Shown: positions 25,705 through 34,321 of the stretch, one piece after another | Position numbering within the stretch: the first letter of the stretch is position 1 | Layout: every line of letters begins with the position of its first letter | From: DAHUYF01 sp035553515 | Lineage (GTDB): Bacteria; Pseudomonadota; Alphaproteobacteria; ATCC43930; CGMCC-115725 | DNA length: 64,000 bases | Direction: 5' to 3' | Assembly: GCA_035553515.1 (NCBI GenBank) | Contig: DATNDG010000181.1 | Coordinates: 16,025 to 80,024, forward strand | Notes under the pieces: generated by a model | Told to the model about the DNA's origin: nothing | The model's input: the letters and a program-made list of their open reading frames with translations, nothing else | Databases searched by the model: none | Program-made: the position numbers and the translations under genes

Positions 25705-27312
25705 ATGCCTCATCTGATGAAGGCTTCGCTCGCGCGTCTCGGCCGGCTGGTCCGGCGCCGCGAGGGCAACGTGGCGCTGATCTTCGCCCTCTGTGCCATT
25801 CCGGTCGTCGTAAGCGCCGGCATCGCCATCGATGCAGGACGAGCCTACATGGTGCGCTCCGAGCTCGAGTCAGCTCTCGATTCGGCGGCGCTTGCCGTTG
25901 CCTCGAGCACGACGCTCAATGCCGAAGCCTTGCAGACCCGGCTGCAGAGCTATTTCGACGCCAACGATCCATCGATGGCGACGACGACGAATCTGAGCGT
26001 CACCATGACCGATCCGACGCAGCCGGTGATCAACCTTACCGCTTCGGTCGAGGTTCCGACGACCTTTCTCCAATTGATGAAGGTCAACACCATTCCGGTC
26101 ACCGTCAGCAACCAGATTACCCGCGGCACGAACTCGCTCGAGCTCGCGCTGGTGCTCGACAACACCGGATCGATGATGTGCGGTGACGGCATGATGAGCA
26201 ATTGCGCGCAAGGTGTGCCGCCGACGCATATGGACACGCTGCGCACCGACGCCAAGCAGATCATCGACACGCTGTTTGCGGCGAGCACCGATACGAGCAA
26301 GCTCAAGATCGCGGTGGTGCCCTATGTGACCTCGGTCAATATCGGCCCGGCCATGGGCGCCAATCTCAACTCCCACATGGTGATGAAGACCAGCGGCACC
26401 TATACCAACAGCAGGGGCCAGAGGACCAATTATGTCGATTCCAAAGGCAATCCGGCCTATCTGGACTACAAGGGCAACCCGATCCTCGACGCTTCAGGTT
26501 TCAACATCACCTATGATTCGACGCAGAGTCAGACCTCGCTTGAATGGGTCGGCTGCGCCGTCGAGCCCACGGGCGGCAACGTCGACACCACCGAGCCGTC
26601 CGGCGGCTGGGTCGGACCCTGGACGCCCTATTACTGGGTGAGCCAGAGCGGCACCAATTACAGCGGCTCCGACAACGTCTGGGTACCGTCGTCGAAGCCG
26701 GCCAAAGCGCAGTATGTCGAGACCGACAATGGCAACTACGCCAGCACCAGCTCAGGCGCCTACTACCAGTCCTATGGGCCGAACCTCGGTTGTCCCATGC
26801 CCATGGTGCGGCTCACCAACGATCAGTCTCAGCTCGACAACACCGCGACCGGTATGGCGTCGCGCGCCAATAGCGGCACTGCGATCGACGTCGGCATGAT
26901 CTGGGGTTGGCGAGCGCTGTCGCCCAATCCGCCCTTCTCGGACGGCCAGCCCTATGGCACGCCGAGCCTGATCAAGGCGGTGGTGCTCGAGACCGATGGC
27001 GACAACGACACCGGCGACTATCCGGATTACACGGGCTTTGGCTACATCCGCGACGGTCTCCTCGGCGTCACCACGGCGAGCGCTGCGCTCACCTCGATGC
27101 AGAACCGGCTGACCACCGTCTGCAACAACATGAAGGCGGCCGGCATCATCATCTACACCATCGGACTCGGCGATGGCGCCACCAATACGCAGCTTCAGAG
27201 CTGCGCCGGGCCCTCGCCGGGAGCGTTCTACGCGGCGCCTACTGCGGCCGATCTGACGTCTGCCTTCGAGGAGATCGCCATCTCGCTCAACAGCCTGCGT
27301 CTGACGAAATGA
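25705..27312 (+). CDS. TadG-like protein with von Willebrand factor A domain
   Basis: A 535-residue membrane-anchored protein. The N-terminal TadG segment is RREGNVALIFALCAIPVVVSAGIAIDAGR (18-46). A vWA domain starts at about 143 with a MIDAS-like LVLDNTGSM (Asp152, Thr154, Ser156; Thr replaces the usual first Ser). A large Tyr/Gly/Ser/Thr-rich insertion (about 230-380) interrupts the vWA fold before AIDVGMIWGWR and VVLETDGDND. The protein ends with TIGLGDG and AFEEIAISLNSLRL. ATG 25705 follows GAGGAG. Third gene of the cluster; it overlaps the protease start (ATGA). Confidence 0.87.
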   Translation: MPHLMKASLARLGRLVRRREGNVALIFALCAIPVVVSAGIAIDAGRAYMVRSELESALDSAALAVASSTTLNAEALQTRLQSYFDANDPSMATTTNLSVTMTDPTQPVINLTASVEVPTTFLQLMKVNTIPVTVSNQITRGTNSLELALVLDNTGSMMCGDGMMSNCAQGVPPTHMDTLRTDAKQIIDTLFAASTDTSKLKIAVVPYVTSVNIGPAMGANLNSHMVMKTSGTYTNSRGQRTNYVDSKGNPAYLDYKGNPILDASGFNITYDSTQSQTSLEWVGCAVEPTGGNVDTTEPSGGWVGPWTPYYWVSQSGTNYSGSDNVWVPSSKPAKAQYVETDNGNYASTSSGAYYQSYGPNLGCPMPMVRLTNDQSQLDNTATGMASRANSGTAIDVGMIWGWRALSPNPPFSDGQPYGTPSLIKAVVLETDGDNDTGDYPDYTGFGYIRDGLLGVTTASAALTSMQNRLTTVCNNMKAAGIIIYTIGLGDGATNTQLQSCAGPSPGAFYAAPTAADLTSAFEEIAISLNSLRLTK

Positions 27313-27923
27313 CGGCGCTGCGCTCGCGCGACCTGGACGAGCCGGACCAGGCGGAAGACGGCGCCACTTCTCGTCACCGCCCTGGCGGCGGGATGCTGCA
27401 GTCGACGCTGATTATCGTCGGCAGCTTCGTCGCCCTCGCGCTGGCGCTCGGCCTCGCCTCGCGCCTCGCCCTGCCGACCCTGCTCGGCGCTGCCGGCCTC
27501 GCCGGGATTTCGCGGCCGGCCAGCTCCGGCGGAGCGCTCGCCGCGCGGCCCGTTCCCAACCGACTCGTCTATCGGGCCGACGCCCATGGGCATTTCCTCA
27601 TCGATGCCTCGATCAACGGAGCGCCGATCCGCTTCCTGCTCGACACCGGCGCCAGCATGGTCGCGCTCTCGCCCGAGGATGCGCGCGCCGTGGGGATCGC
27701 GCCGGGTGATCTCCGCTTCAGCGAGACCATGAACACCGCCAACGGTGTCGCCCGCGCCGCGCCGGTGCGGCTGCGCAGCCTGCGCCTCGGCCAGTTCGAG
27801 GTCACGGAGGTGCCGGCGGTGGTGATGGAGCAGTCCATGCCGGTTTCGCTGCTCGGGATGAGTTTTCTTGATCGGCTCAGCGGCTACAGCATTCGCGACC
27901 GGGTCCTCACCATCGACTGGTGA
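27309..27923 (+). CDS. Membrane-anchored retropepsin-like aspartic protease (TIGR02281 type)
   Basis: A 204-residue protein with a hydrophilic N terminus, one transmembrane helix (about 29-52) and a C-terminal retropepsin-like domain. The active-site motif is FLLDTGASMVALS (109-121), preceded by HGHFLIDASINGAPI. SLLGMSFLDRLSGYSIRDRVL is the matching C-terminal part. Such proteins are expected to work as homodimers facing the periplasm; substrates are unknown. Coupled to the TadG-like gene by ATGA, which suggests, without proof, a role in processing the Tad proteins. Confidence 0.87.
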   Translation: MTALRSRDLDEPDQAEDGATSRHRPGGGMLQSTLIIVGSFVALALALGLASRLALPTLLGAAGLAGISRPASSGGALAARPVPNRLVYRADAHGHFLIDASINGAPIRFLLDTGASMVALSPEDARAVGIAPGDLRFSETMNTANGVARAAPVRLRSLRLGQFEVTEVPAVVMEQSMPVSLLGMSFLDRLSGYSIRDRVLTIDW

Positions 27924-28006
27924 GCGTCGCGCACTGCGACCGGCGGCTCCCGGCGGGTCATGCGCAGCACGTGACCGCATGAGAATTCCGGGTTACACCT
28001 GCTGGC

Positions 28007-29029
28007 GTGCCGACGGAGATCACCCTGAGCGTCCTCGACCAGTCGCCGATTCGCGCCGGCGGCAGCCCTGCGCAGGCGATCGCCGAGACGGTGGAACTCG
28101 CTTGCACCACCGAGCGCCTCGGATACCACCGCTATTGGGTTGCCGAGCACCATTCCTCCGCCGGGCTTGCCGGCACGGCGCCTGAGATCCTCGTGGCCCG
28201 GCTGGCCGCTGCCACCGGGGCCATGCGCATTGGCACGGGCGGCGTCATGTTGAGCCATTACAGCGCGCTCAAGGTGGCCGAGACGTTCCGCGTGCTGGAG
28301 GCGCTCTACCCCGGCCGGATTGATCTCGGCATCGGCCGCGCCCCCGGCAGCGACTACCTCACCGCCCGGGCGCTGCAGCACGGGCCGGGCGCTCTCGGCA
28401 TCGAGCATTTTCCCGGGCAAATCGCTGATTTGGTCGGCTATCTTCGCGACACGTTGCCGGAGGGACATCCCTTCGCCGCCGTCCATGCGCAGCCGCGCGG
28501 CCCCGGCGCGCCGGAGCTGTGGCTGCTGGGCTCCAGCGATCAGAGCGCGGCCTATGCGGCGCATTTCGGCTGCGCCTTTTCCTTCGCGCATTTCATCACC
28601 GATCAGGGCGGCGCGGCGATCATGGCGGCCTATCGCGAGATGTTCCGCCCCTCGCCCTGGCTCGCCGCGCCTCAGGGCAGTATCGGCGTCTTCGTTCTTT
28701 GCGCCGACGGCGAGGCGGAGGCGCAGCGCCTGGCACTCTCCCGCGATCTCTGGCGGCTCCGGCTCGATCGCGGGGAGCTTGGGCCGTTCCCGTCGGTTGA
28801 GGAGGCGGAAGCCCATCCCTATAGCCGCGAGGACCGCCTGCGCCTCGCCTTCAACCGCCGGCGCCAAGTCGTCGGCGCCCCCGAGCAGGTCAAGGAGCAG
28901 CTCCTGACGCTCGGCGCGCTCTATGGCGTCAGCGAGTTCGTGGTCGTGACGATCTGCTATGACTTTGCTGCAAGGCTGCGTTCTTATCAGCTCCTGGCAG
29001 AGGTCTTCGGCCTCCTTCAGCGCAGCTGA
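28007..29029 (+). CDS. LLM-class flavin-dependent oxidoreductase
   Basis: A 340-residue luciferase-like monooxygenase. It begins LSVLDQSPIRAGGSPAQAI and has RYWVAEHHSSAGLAGTAPEILVARLAA, GTGGVMLSHYSALKVAE and GRIDLGIGRAPGSD, the typical pattern of the MsnO8/YhbW-like group. Substrate unknown; FMN or F420 use is not visible from sequence. The start is GTG 28007, where the family's N terminus begins. A LysR-type regulator follows on the same strand 84 bp later. Confidence 0.9.
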   Translation: MPTEITLSVLDQSPIRAGGSPAQAIAETVELACTTERLGYHRYWVAEHHSSAGLAGTAPEILVARLAAATGAMRIGTGGVMLSHYSALKVAETFRVLEALYPGRIDLGIGRAPGSDYLTARALQHGPGALGIEHFPGQIADLVGYLRDTLPEGHPFAAVHAQPRGPGAPELWLLGSSDQSAAYAAHFGCAFSFAHFITDQGGAAIMAAYREMFRPSPWLAAPQGSIGVFVLCADGEAEAQRLALSRDLWRLRLDRGELGPFPSVEEAEAHPYSREDRLRLAFNRRRQVVGAPEQVKEQLLTLGALYGVSEFVVVTICYDFAARLRSYQLLAEVFGLLQRS

Positions 29030-29113
29030 CGGCGGGTGCGACACGCCGTCGCGGCTTGGCCATGGCCGTCTGGGTTCCTACTTAGAGGCGGTGTGTGTCC
29101 GGAGGTAGCGCGC

Positions 29114-30034
29114 ATGGACCGCATCATGAGCATGCAGGCCTTTGTTCAGGTGGTCGACAGCGGGAGCTTCTCCGGCGCTGCGAGGCGGCTTGGTGTCTCG
29201 CCGGCAGTGGTCACAGGGCATGTGCAGTCGCTCGAGAAGCGGCTCGGCGTCCAGCTCCTCAACCGCACCACGCGCAAGGTGAATCTGACGGAGATCGGCC
29301 GCGACTTCTACGACCGAGCCAGCCGCATCCTGGCCGAGATCGATGAGGCGGAAGGCTCGGCGAGCGCGCAGCAATCGACGCCTCGTGGCACGCTGCGCCT
29401 CAACACCTCGGTCTCGCTGGCGCGGCTCGTGACACCGCTCATCAACGACTACGTCGCTCTCTACCCCGAGGTGGTGTTCGAACTGGTCATGACCGACCAG
29501 ATGATCGGCATGGTCGAGGAAGGCTTCGATCTGGCGCTGCGCAGCGGGCCGCTGCCCGATTCGAGCCTGAGAACGCGGCGCCTCGGCGTCGGCCGGCTGG
29601 CGCTCTGTGCCTCGCCTGACTATCTCGCGCGCTACGGCAGGCCACAGCAGCCGGAAGACCTCAAGCAGCACAACTGCCTCATCTACATCCACTCGCCGCT
29701 CGAGGGTCGCTGGCATCTGAGCGGGACGGATGGCGAACATGAGGTGGAGGTCGCCGGCAATCTCCGCAGCAACAGCATCGAAGGGTTGCGCGCCGCAGCG
29801 CTGTCGGGGCTTGGCATCTGCCTGCTGCCGATGGTCAATATCAGCGAGGATTTGAAGGCAGGGCATCTGGTGCGCCTGCTGCCCGATTATCGCACTACCG
29901 AGGTGGTGGTGCAGGCGGTCTACCCACCCGGTCGGCACGTCCCGGTGAAGGTCCGCACCTTCCTCGACTTCCTTGTGGAGCGCCTGTGTCCGGGACGTGT
30001 GGCGCCGATGCTGCCGAAGGCCGCCAACATGTGA
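29114..30034 (+). CDS. LysR-family transcriptional regulator
   Basis: A 306-residue regulator. N-terminal winged helix (1-60): MDRIMSMQAFVQVVDSGSFS, then AARRLGVSPAVVTGHVQSLE and LLNRTTRKVNLTEIG. The effector-binding domain (about 88-295) includes TLRLNTSVSLARL and GFDLALRSGPLPDSSL. It belongs to the CrgA/AaeR-like LTTR subgroup. ATG 29114 has GGAGG 9 nt upstream. Two palindromes immediately downstream (30051-30061 and 30084-30098) might be binding sites, but that is inference. Confidence 0.94.
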   Translation: MDRIMSMQAFVQVVDSGSFSGAARRLGVSPAVVTGHVQSLEKRLGVQLLNRTTRKVNLTEIGRDFYDRASRILAEIDEAEGSASAQQSTPRGTLRLNTSVSLARLVTPLINDYVALYPEVVFELVMTDQMIGMVEEGFDLALRSGPLPDSSLRTRRLGVGRLALCASPDYLARYGRPQQPEDLKQHNCLIYIHSPLEGRWHLSGTDGEHEVEVAGNLRSNSIEGLRAAALSGLGICLLPMVNISEDLKAGHLVRLLPDYRTTEVVVQAVYPPGRHVPVKVRTFLDFLVERLCPGRVAPMLPKAANM

Positions 30035-30168
30035 TTGGCTACCGGGAGCAAATAGTCTATTCGCGGTGCGCTGCATTGCCGACTGCTGCACTGCAGCACA
30101 TCTCTCCTGCACGACCGGCGCGAGGCTCGGCCTCGCCGTCGCAAGATTAAAAGACAGGAGAGACCCGC

Positions 30169-30408
30169 ATGGAGGGAAATTCCGGCTTCGGCCATCCCTT
30201 CGGCTCTGACGCCATCACCCGAGCGCAGTCGGCGCCGGGCCTTTCGACGCAGCTCGCCCAAGCGCTGTTTCGTGCCGAGCGGCATCGGACCCCGGCTGCG
30301 CCGCGAGGGCCGGCGTTGCCGCACCCGGCGAACGACCGGCAGCGCTCAAGCCCGGGATTGGCTTCGACGCGCCTCTGCCGGCTGGCTTGGCGGGCCGCCG
30401 GCCGGTAG
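30169..30408 (+). CDS. Possible small protein, 79 residues
   Basis: An open frame from ATG 30169 with AGGAG (30157-30161) 7 nt upstream. The product begins MEGNSGFGHPFGSDAIT and becomes Arg/Pro/Ala-rich, like random GC-rich sequence. No domain is recognised. The ribosome-binding site is the only support. It may be a decayed gene. Confidence 0.22.
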   Translation: MEGNSGFGHPFGSDAITRAQSAPGLSTQLAQALFRAERHRTPAAPRGPALPHPANDRQRSSPGLASTRLCRLAWRAAGR

Positions 30409-30430
30409 CCGGAGTCGCCGCAGGACAGGA

Positions 30431-30474
30431 GAGGGCGGATTTGCTAAAGCTCGGCTCGAACTCCATCCGCCCTC
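30431..30474. repeat. 10-bp inverted repeat ahead of the MBL gene
   Basis: GAGGGCGGAT (30431-30440) pairs exactly with ATCCGCCCTC (30465-30474) around a 24-nt loop. The right arm ends 7 bp before the GTG start at 30482, so the stem could hide or present the translation start. No T-tract follows. Confidence 0.5.
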
Positions 30475-30481
30475 GGGTGCC

Positions 30482-31153
30482 GTGACTACGCTTCCTCCGC
30501 TTCGCGGCGTCATCATTCCGGTAACGCCGTTTCAGCAGAACTGCTCTTTGGTCTGGTGCAACGAGACCAAGCGCGCCGCGGTCGTCGACGGCGGCGGCGA
30601 GGTCGATCGTATCTTGGCCGCAGCCGAGGCGCAGGGCGTGGTGATCGAGAAGCTTCTGGTGACGCATGGCCACCTCGACCACGCCGGTGCGGTCGCCGAC
30701 CTTGCCGGGGAGCTTGGCGTTCCCATCGAGGGGCCGCAGCGCGAGGATCAGTTCTGGATCGATGGCATCGCCGAGGCTGGTCTCCGCTACGGCATGAGCG
30801 GCTGCCGGCCCTTCACGCCCGACCGTTGGCTCGAGGAGGGCGATGGCGTCACCATCGGCGCGCAGAGCCTCTCAGTCCATCATTGCCCAGGCCATACGCC
30901 GGGACATGTCGTGTTTCATCACGCGCCATCGCAGCTTGCCTTCGTCGGCGACGTGCTGTTCCGCGGCTCGGTCGGGCGCAGCGATTTCCCACGTGGCGAC
31001 GGAGCCGAACTGATCCGCTCGATCACCGGAAAGCTCTGGCCGCTGGGCGATGACGTGACTTTCGTGCCGGGGCACGGCCCGCTCTCGACCTTTGGCCAGG
31101 AGCGGCGCGACAACCCCTTCGTGGCGGACGCGGTGCTGGCTCGGCGACGGTAA
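30482..31153 (+). CDS. MBL-fold metallo-hydrolase (glyoxalase II-like)
   Basis: A 223-residue soluble hydrolase. The metal-binding motif is THGHLDH (His62, His64, Asp66, His67). Further ligands are in HCPGHTPGHVVFH, the GDVLFRGSVGRSDFPRGDG block and VPGHGPLSTFGQER. This set matches the YcbL/GloB-like group, which hydrolyses thioesters such as S-lactoylglutathione, though the true substrate is open. The start is GTG 30482, directly before the LRGVIIPVTPFQQNC family start; no strong ribosome-binding site is seen. Confidence 0.9.
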   Translation: MTTLPPLRGVIIPVTPFQQNCSLVWCNETKRAAVVDGGGEVDRILAAAEAQGVVIEKLLVTHGHLDHAGAVADLAGELGVPIEGPQREDQFWIDGIAEAGLRYGMSGCRPFTPDRWLEEGDGVTIGAQSLSVHHCPGHTPGHVVFHHAPSQLAFVGDVLFRGSVGRSDFPRGDGAELIRSITGKLWPLGDDVTFVPGHGPLSTFGQERRDNPFVADAVLARRR

Positions 31154-31200
31154 TTCCCGTTTGATACTTTTCCAAGGTATGATCGGCTCCTAGCCAGACC

Positions 31201-32670
31201 GTGTCCCAGCTCGGAGTTCGCACCTCCATGCCCGGCGTCGAGGCGGCAGCCGTATTTCCGCTGCTCGACTGGTTCATCCCGAGGGCGTTGCAACGTGACC
31301 CCACCGTCCACCGGCGGGCGCGGATGTACGTCATCGCCCATGTCCTGGGGACACCGTTGGGCCTGGCGCTGGCGGCCTACCTCGCCTTTATCGATCCGCA
31401 CCCGGGCGCCGCCTATCTGGCGATCGTCGGACTGATGGTGGGCTTCTATGTCTATCCCTTCGTGTTGCGCGCCACCGGCTGGCTGACCCTGCTGGCGCCG
31501 CTCTCGGTGCAGCATCTCACCTTCCTGATCCTGTTCGGATCCTTCAGCTACGGCGGCGTCAGCTCGCCTTTCCTCACCTGGATCGGCGTGGTGCCGCTCT
31601 CCGGCGCCTTCTATCTCGGCGGCCATTCGCGGTTACGGCTGCTGACCCTGGCGATGATCTTCGTTCAGGTGCTGGTCTTCTACGCGATCATCGAGTCCGG
31701 CGTACCGATGCCCCAGCACGTGCCGCTCTCGGCGCTATCCGGCATCGGTGTTATTTCGGCGCTCTGCACCTGCTTCTTCGTCGCATTGATGGCGCTCTAT
31801 TACGCCGGCATTGTCGTGGCGCAGCAGCAGGAATTCGAGCACGAGGTCGACAGCCACCGCCTCACCGAGGCGAAGCTGCGCCTCGCCAAGGAGGATGCCG
31901 AGCGCGCCGACCGGGCGAAGTCCGCCTTCCTCGCCAATACCAGCCATGAGCTGCGCACGCCCTTGAACGCCATCATCGGCTTCTCCGAAGTGATCCGCAA
32001 CGAGACCTTCGGCCCGATCGGCAACGAGCGCTATCGCGATTACCTCAAGGATATCTATGACAGCGGCTGCCATCTGCTGCGCATCATCAACGACATTCTC
32101 GATCTGTCGAAGATCGAAGCGGGCAAGGCCACGCTTGACCGGGAGGAACGGGTCGAGCTCGTGCCTGCAATCGAAGCGGCGCTGCGCATGGTGCAGTCCC
32201 AGGCGGAGGCCGAACGCATCGCGATCACGCTGGACTTCGTGGGGCCGCTTCCCGCCGTCAGCGGCAGCACCCGCATGCTGCAGCAGGTGTTCATCAATCT
32301 GCTCGCCAATGCGGTGAAATTCACCCCGGCGGGCGGCAAAGTGACGGTGCGCGCCGAACGGCGGGACGACAATCATGTCTCGGTCACGATCAGCGATACC
32401 GGCATCGGCATGAGCGACGTGGACATTGAGATCGCGCTCACCGCCTTCGGCCAGGTCGACAGCAAGATGGCGCGGCGCTACGAGGGTACTGGGCTGGGCC
32501 TGCCGCTTGCCAAGGCGATCATCGATCTGCATCGCGGCCGGCTCGATATCGACAGCCAACGCGGCCGGGGCACCACCATGCTCGTCCTGCTGCCGAGTCT
32601 GCGCGAGAGGCAGCCCACGGGGTCCGGCGCGCCGCAATCCGAATCGGCAGCGGCGCTCGGTGCGCCTTGA
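31201..32670 (+). CDS. Membrane sensor histidine kinase (orphan)
   Basis: A 489-residue kinase. Residues 40-205 have about six hydrophobic segments forming an integral membrane sensor. A coiled region (about 208-240) leads to the HisKA domain with His249 in FLANTSHELRTPLNAIIGFSEVI, then HATPase_c with NLLANAVKFTPAGGKV, SDTGIGMSD and YEGTGLGLPLAKAI. This is the PleC/DivJ-like HisKA type common in alphaproteobacteria. No response regulator is adjacent. The start is GTG 31201 or ATG 31228. Convergent with pssA. Confidence 0.92.
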   Translation: MSQLGVRTSMPGVEAAAVFPLLDWFIPRALQRDPTVHRRARMYVIAHVLGTPLGLALAAYLAFIDPHPGAAYLAIVGLMVGFYVYPFVLRATGWLTLLAPLSVQHLTFLILFGSFSYGGVSSPFLTWIGVVPLSGAFYLGGHSRLRLLTLAMIFVQVLVFYAIIESGVPMPQHVPLSALSGIGVISALCTCFFVALMALYYAGIVVAQQQEFEHEVDSHRLTEAKLRLAKEDAERADRAKSAFLANTSHELRTPLNAIIGFSEVIRNETFGPIGNERYRDYLKDIYDSGCHLLRIINDILDLSKIEAGKATLDREERVELVPAIEAALRMVQSQAEAERIAITLDFVGPLPAVSGSTRMLQQVFINLLANAVKFTPAGGKVTVRAERRDDNHVSVTISDTGIGMSDVDIEIALTAFGQVDSKMARRYEGTGLGLPLAKAIIDLHRGRLDIDSQRGRGTTMLVLLPSLRERQPTGSGAPQSESAAALGAP

Positions 32671-32717
32671 ACACCGACGCGTCGCGGTTCCCTGCTGGCG
32701 ATCTCTTGCCGCTATGC

Positions 32718-33545
32718 TCAGCGGTGGTGGCCGGTGCCCGGCGCGATTTCCGCCTCGCTCTCGTGGCGCGGCATGGCGCGCAGCTCTTCCGCCGCCTCGC
32801 GCAGCTTGCGGTAGGAGCGCACGCTGAGCGGAATGGAGGCGAGATAGAGCGCGCCGATGACGAGGAGCGTGCCCCAGGGCTCGGTGGTGAGAAAGGCGGC
32901 CAGCGCGCCAATCCCGAGCAGCATCGGCAGTACCCATTCGCCCGGCACGCGGAAGCGCTTGAAGGAGAAGGTCGGCACGCGGCTCACCATGAGCACGGCG
33001 ACGCCGGCCAGCACGATGCCGCTCAGATAGGGCGAGCGGAAGAACTCGGCCTCGAACTCGAAGCTGGCGAACATCGGGATCATCACCAGCCCGGCGCCCG
33101 CCGGGGCGGGAACCCCGGTGAAGAAATTATAAGCGTAGGGCGGTAGCTCCGCGCCGAGCTGGGTGTTGAAGCGCGCCAGGCGGAGCGCGCAGCACACGCC
33201 GAAGAGCAGCACCAGCACCCAACCGATGCTCGCCAGCTTCACCATCGTCCAGGCGTAGAGCAGCACCGCGGGCGCCACGCCGAAGCTGACGAAATCGGAC
33301 AACGAATCGAGCTGTGCGCCGAAGGGCGAGGTCCCCTTGAGCAGGCGCGCGATGCGGCCGTCGATGCCGTCGAGCACGCCGGCGATGATGATGGCGGCGG
33401 CGGCAGATTGGTACTTGCCGGTCACCGCCAACCGGATCGCCGTCATCCCAGCGCAAAGCGCCAGCAAGGTCAGGATGTTCGGAATCATCCGGTTGAGCGA
33501 CAGGCTGGTGATCGGTCGGACGCGGATACGGCGCGAGCGGCGCAT
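32718..33545 (-). CDS. pssA: CDP-diacylglycerol-serine O-phosphatidyltransferase
   Basis: A 275-residue integral membrane enzyme making phosphatidylserine. The CDP-alcohol phosphatidyltransferase motif is complete: DGIDGRIAR (59-67), then G71, Asp80 and Asp84 in GAQLDSLSDFVSFG. Several membrane helices follow (RVPTFSFKRFRVP between them). ATG 33543-33545 shares one base with the psd stop (TGATG), so psd and pssA are co-transcribed and coupled. Together they make phosphatidylethanolamine. Confidence 0.96.
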   Translation of the reverse strand: MRRSRRIRVRPITSLSLNRMIPNILTLLALCAGMTAIRLAVTGKYQSAAAAIIIAGVLDGIDGRIARLLKGTSPFGAQLDSLSDFVSFGVAPAVLLYAWTMVKLASIGWVLVLLFGVCCALRLARFNTQLGAELPPYAYNFFTGVPAPAGAGLVMIPMFASFEFEAEFFRSPYLSGIVLAGVAVLMVSRVPTFSFKRFRVPGEWVLPMLLGIGALAAFLTTEPWGTLLVIGALYLASIPLSVRSYRKLREAAEELRAMPRHESEAEIAPGTGHHR

Positions 33546-34231
33546 CAGTGGCTGACCCCGCGGCGCGGCGGCTCCTGTGAGCGTGCATCGGCGATAACCG
33601 TCTCACCGCCGACGACCCGTTGGCCGGGAAGCGCCAGCACCGCCCAGCCTGTGGGCAGGTAGACATCGGTGCGGCTGCCGAAACGGATAAGGCCGAAGCG
33701 CTGCCCGGCGGCGACTTCCTGGCCTTCGGCCAGGGTGCAGACAATGCGCCGCGCGACGAGGCCGGCAATCTGCACCACGGCGATGTCGGCGCTCTCGGTG
33801 GTGGCGAGGCGGATCGCCATGCGTTCATTCTCCTCGCTCGCCTTGTCGAGGCTGGCGTTGAAGAACTTGCCGGCGTGATAGGCACGCTTCACCACGCGTC
33901 CGGCCATCGGCGCGCGATTGACATGGACGTCGAGGACGTTGAGGAAGATGCCGATCCGCGTCATCGGTGCATCGCCCAGTCCGAGCTCCGGCGGCGGCAG
34001 TGCCGGTCCTGTCGACACGACGCGGCCATCGGCGGGTGCGACCACCAGGCCGTCGCGCAACGGCGTCACACGCCAGGGATCACGGAAGAAATAGGCACAC
34101 CAGAGCGTGCCGATGACGCCAAGCCAGCCCAGCGGCTGCGCCAACCAGAACAGCAGCGCGGTCAACACTGCAGAGATGGCGATGAAGCGCCAGCCATCGG
34201 GATGGATCGGGGCAAGAACCTGTCTCAGCAC
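33545..34231 (-). CDS. psd: Phosphatidylserine decarboxylase proenzyme (short type)
   Basis: A 228-residue proenzyme converting phosphatidylserine to phosphatidylethanolamine. It is the short form found in alphaproteobacteria. An N-terminal hydrophobic stretch (about 15-48) is followed by FFRDPWR, VVAPADGRV, FLNVLDVHVNRAP and NERMA. The self-cleavage site that creates the pyruvoyl group is Gly185-Ser186 in RFGSRTDVYLP. First gene of psd-pssA. Confidence 0.97.
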   Translation of the reverse strand: MLRQVLAPIHPDGWRFIAISAVLTALLFWLAQPLGWLGVIGTLWCAYFFRDPWRVTPLRDGLVVAPADGRVVSTGPALPPPELGLGDAPMTRIGIFLNVLDVHVNRAPMAGRVVKRAYHAGKFFNASLDKASEENERMAIRLATTESADIAVVQIAGLVARRIVCTLAEGQEVAAGQRFGLIRFGSRTDVYLPTGWAVLALPGQRVVGGETVIADARSQEPPRRGVSH

Positions 34232-34321
34232 GCTTCCCGCCTCCTTTGCGGGCGCAGCAAAACTAGCGGAAAAGTCGCGCGGGAGGCAAAGCGTCGGTGC
34301 CGGTTCCGCGCTTTCCCGGCG

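Larger units (their letters stand above)
30035..30481. other. 447-bp region between lysR and MBL gene, with palindromes
   Basis: No certain gene. It contains AATAGTCTATT (30051-30061, 5-1-5 palindrome), TGCTGCA-C-TGCAGCA (30084-30098, 7-1-7 palindrome), a small frame with a good ribosome-binding site (30169-30408) and a 10-bp inverted repeat (30431-30474) close to the MBL start. Confidence 0.5.
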
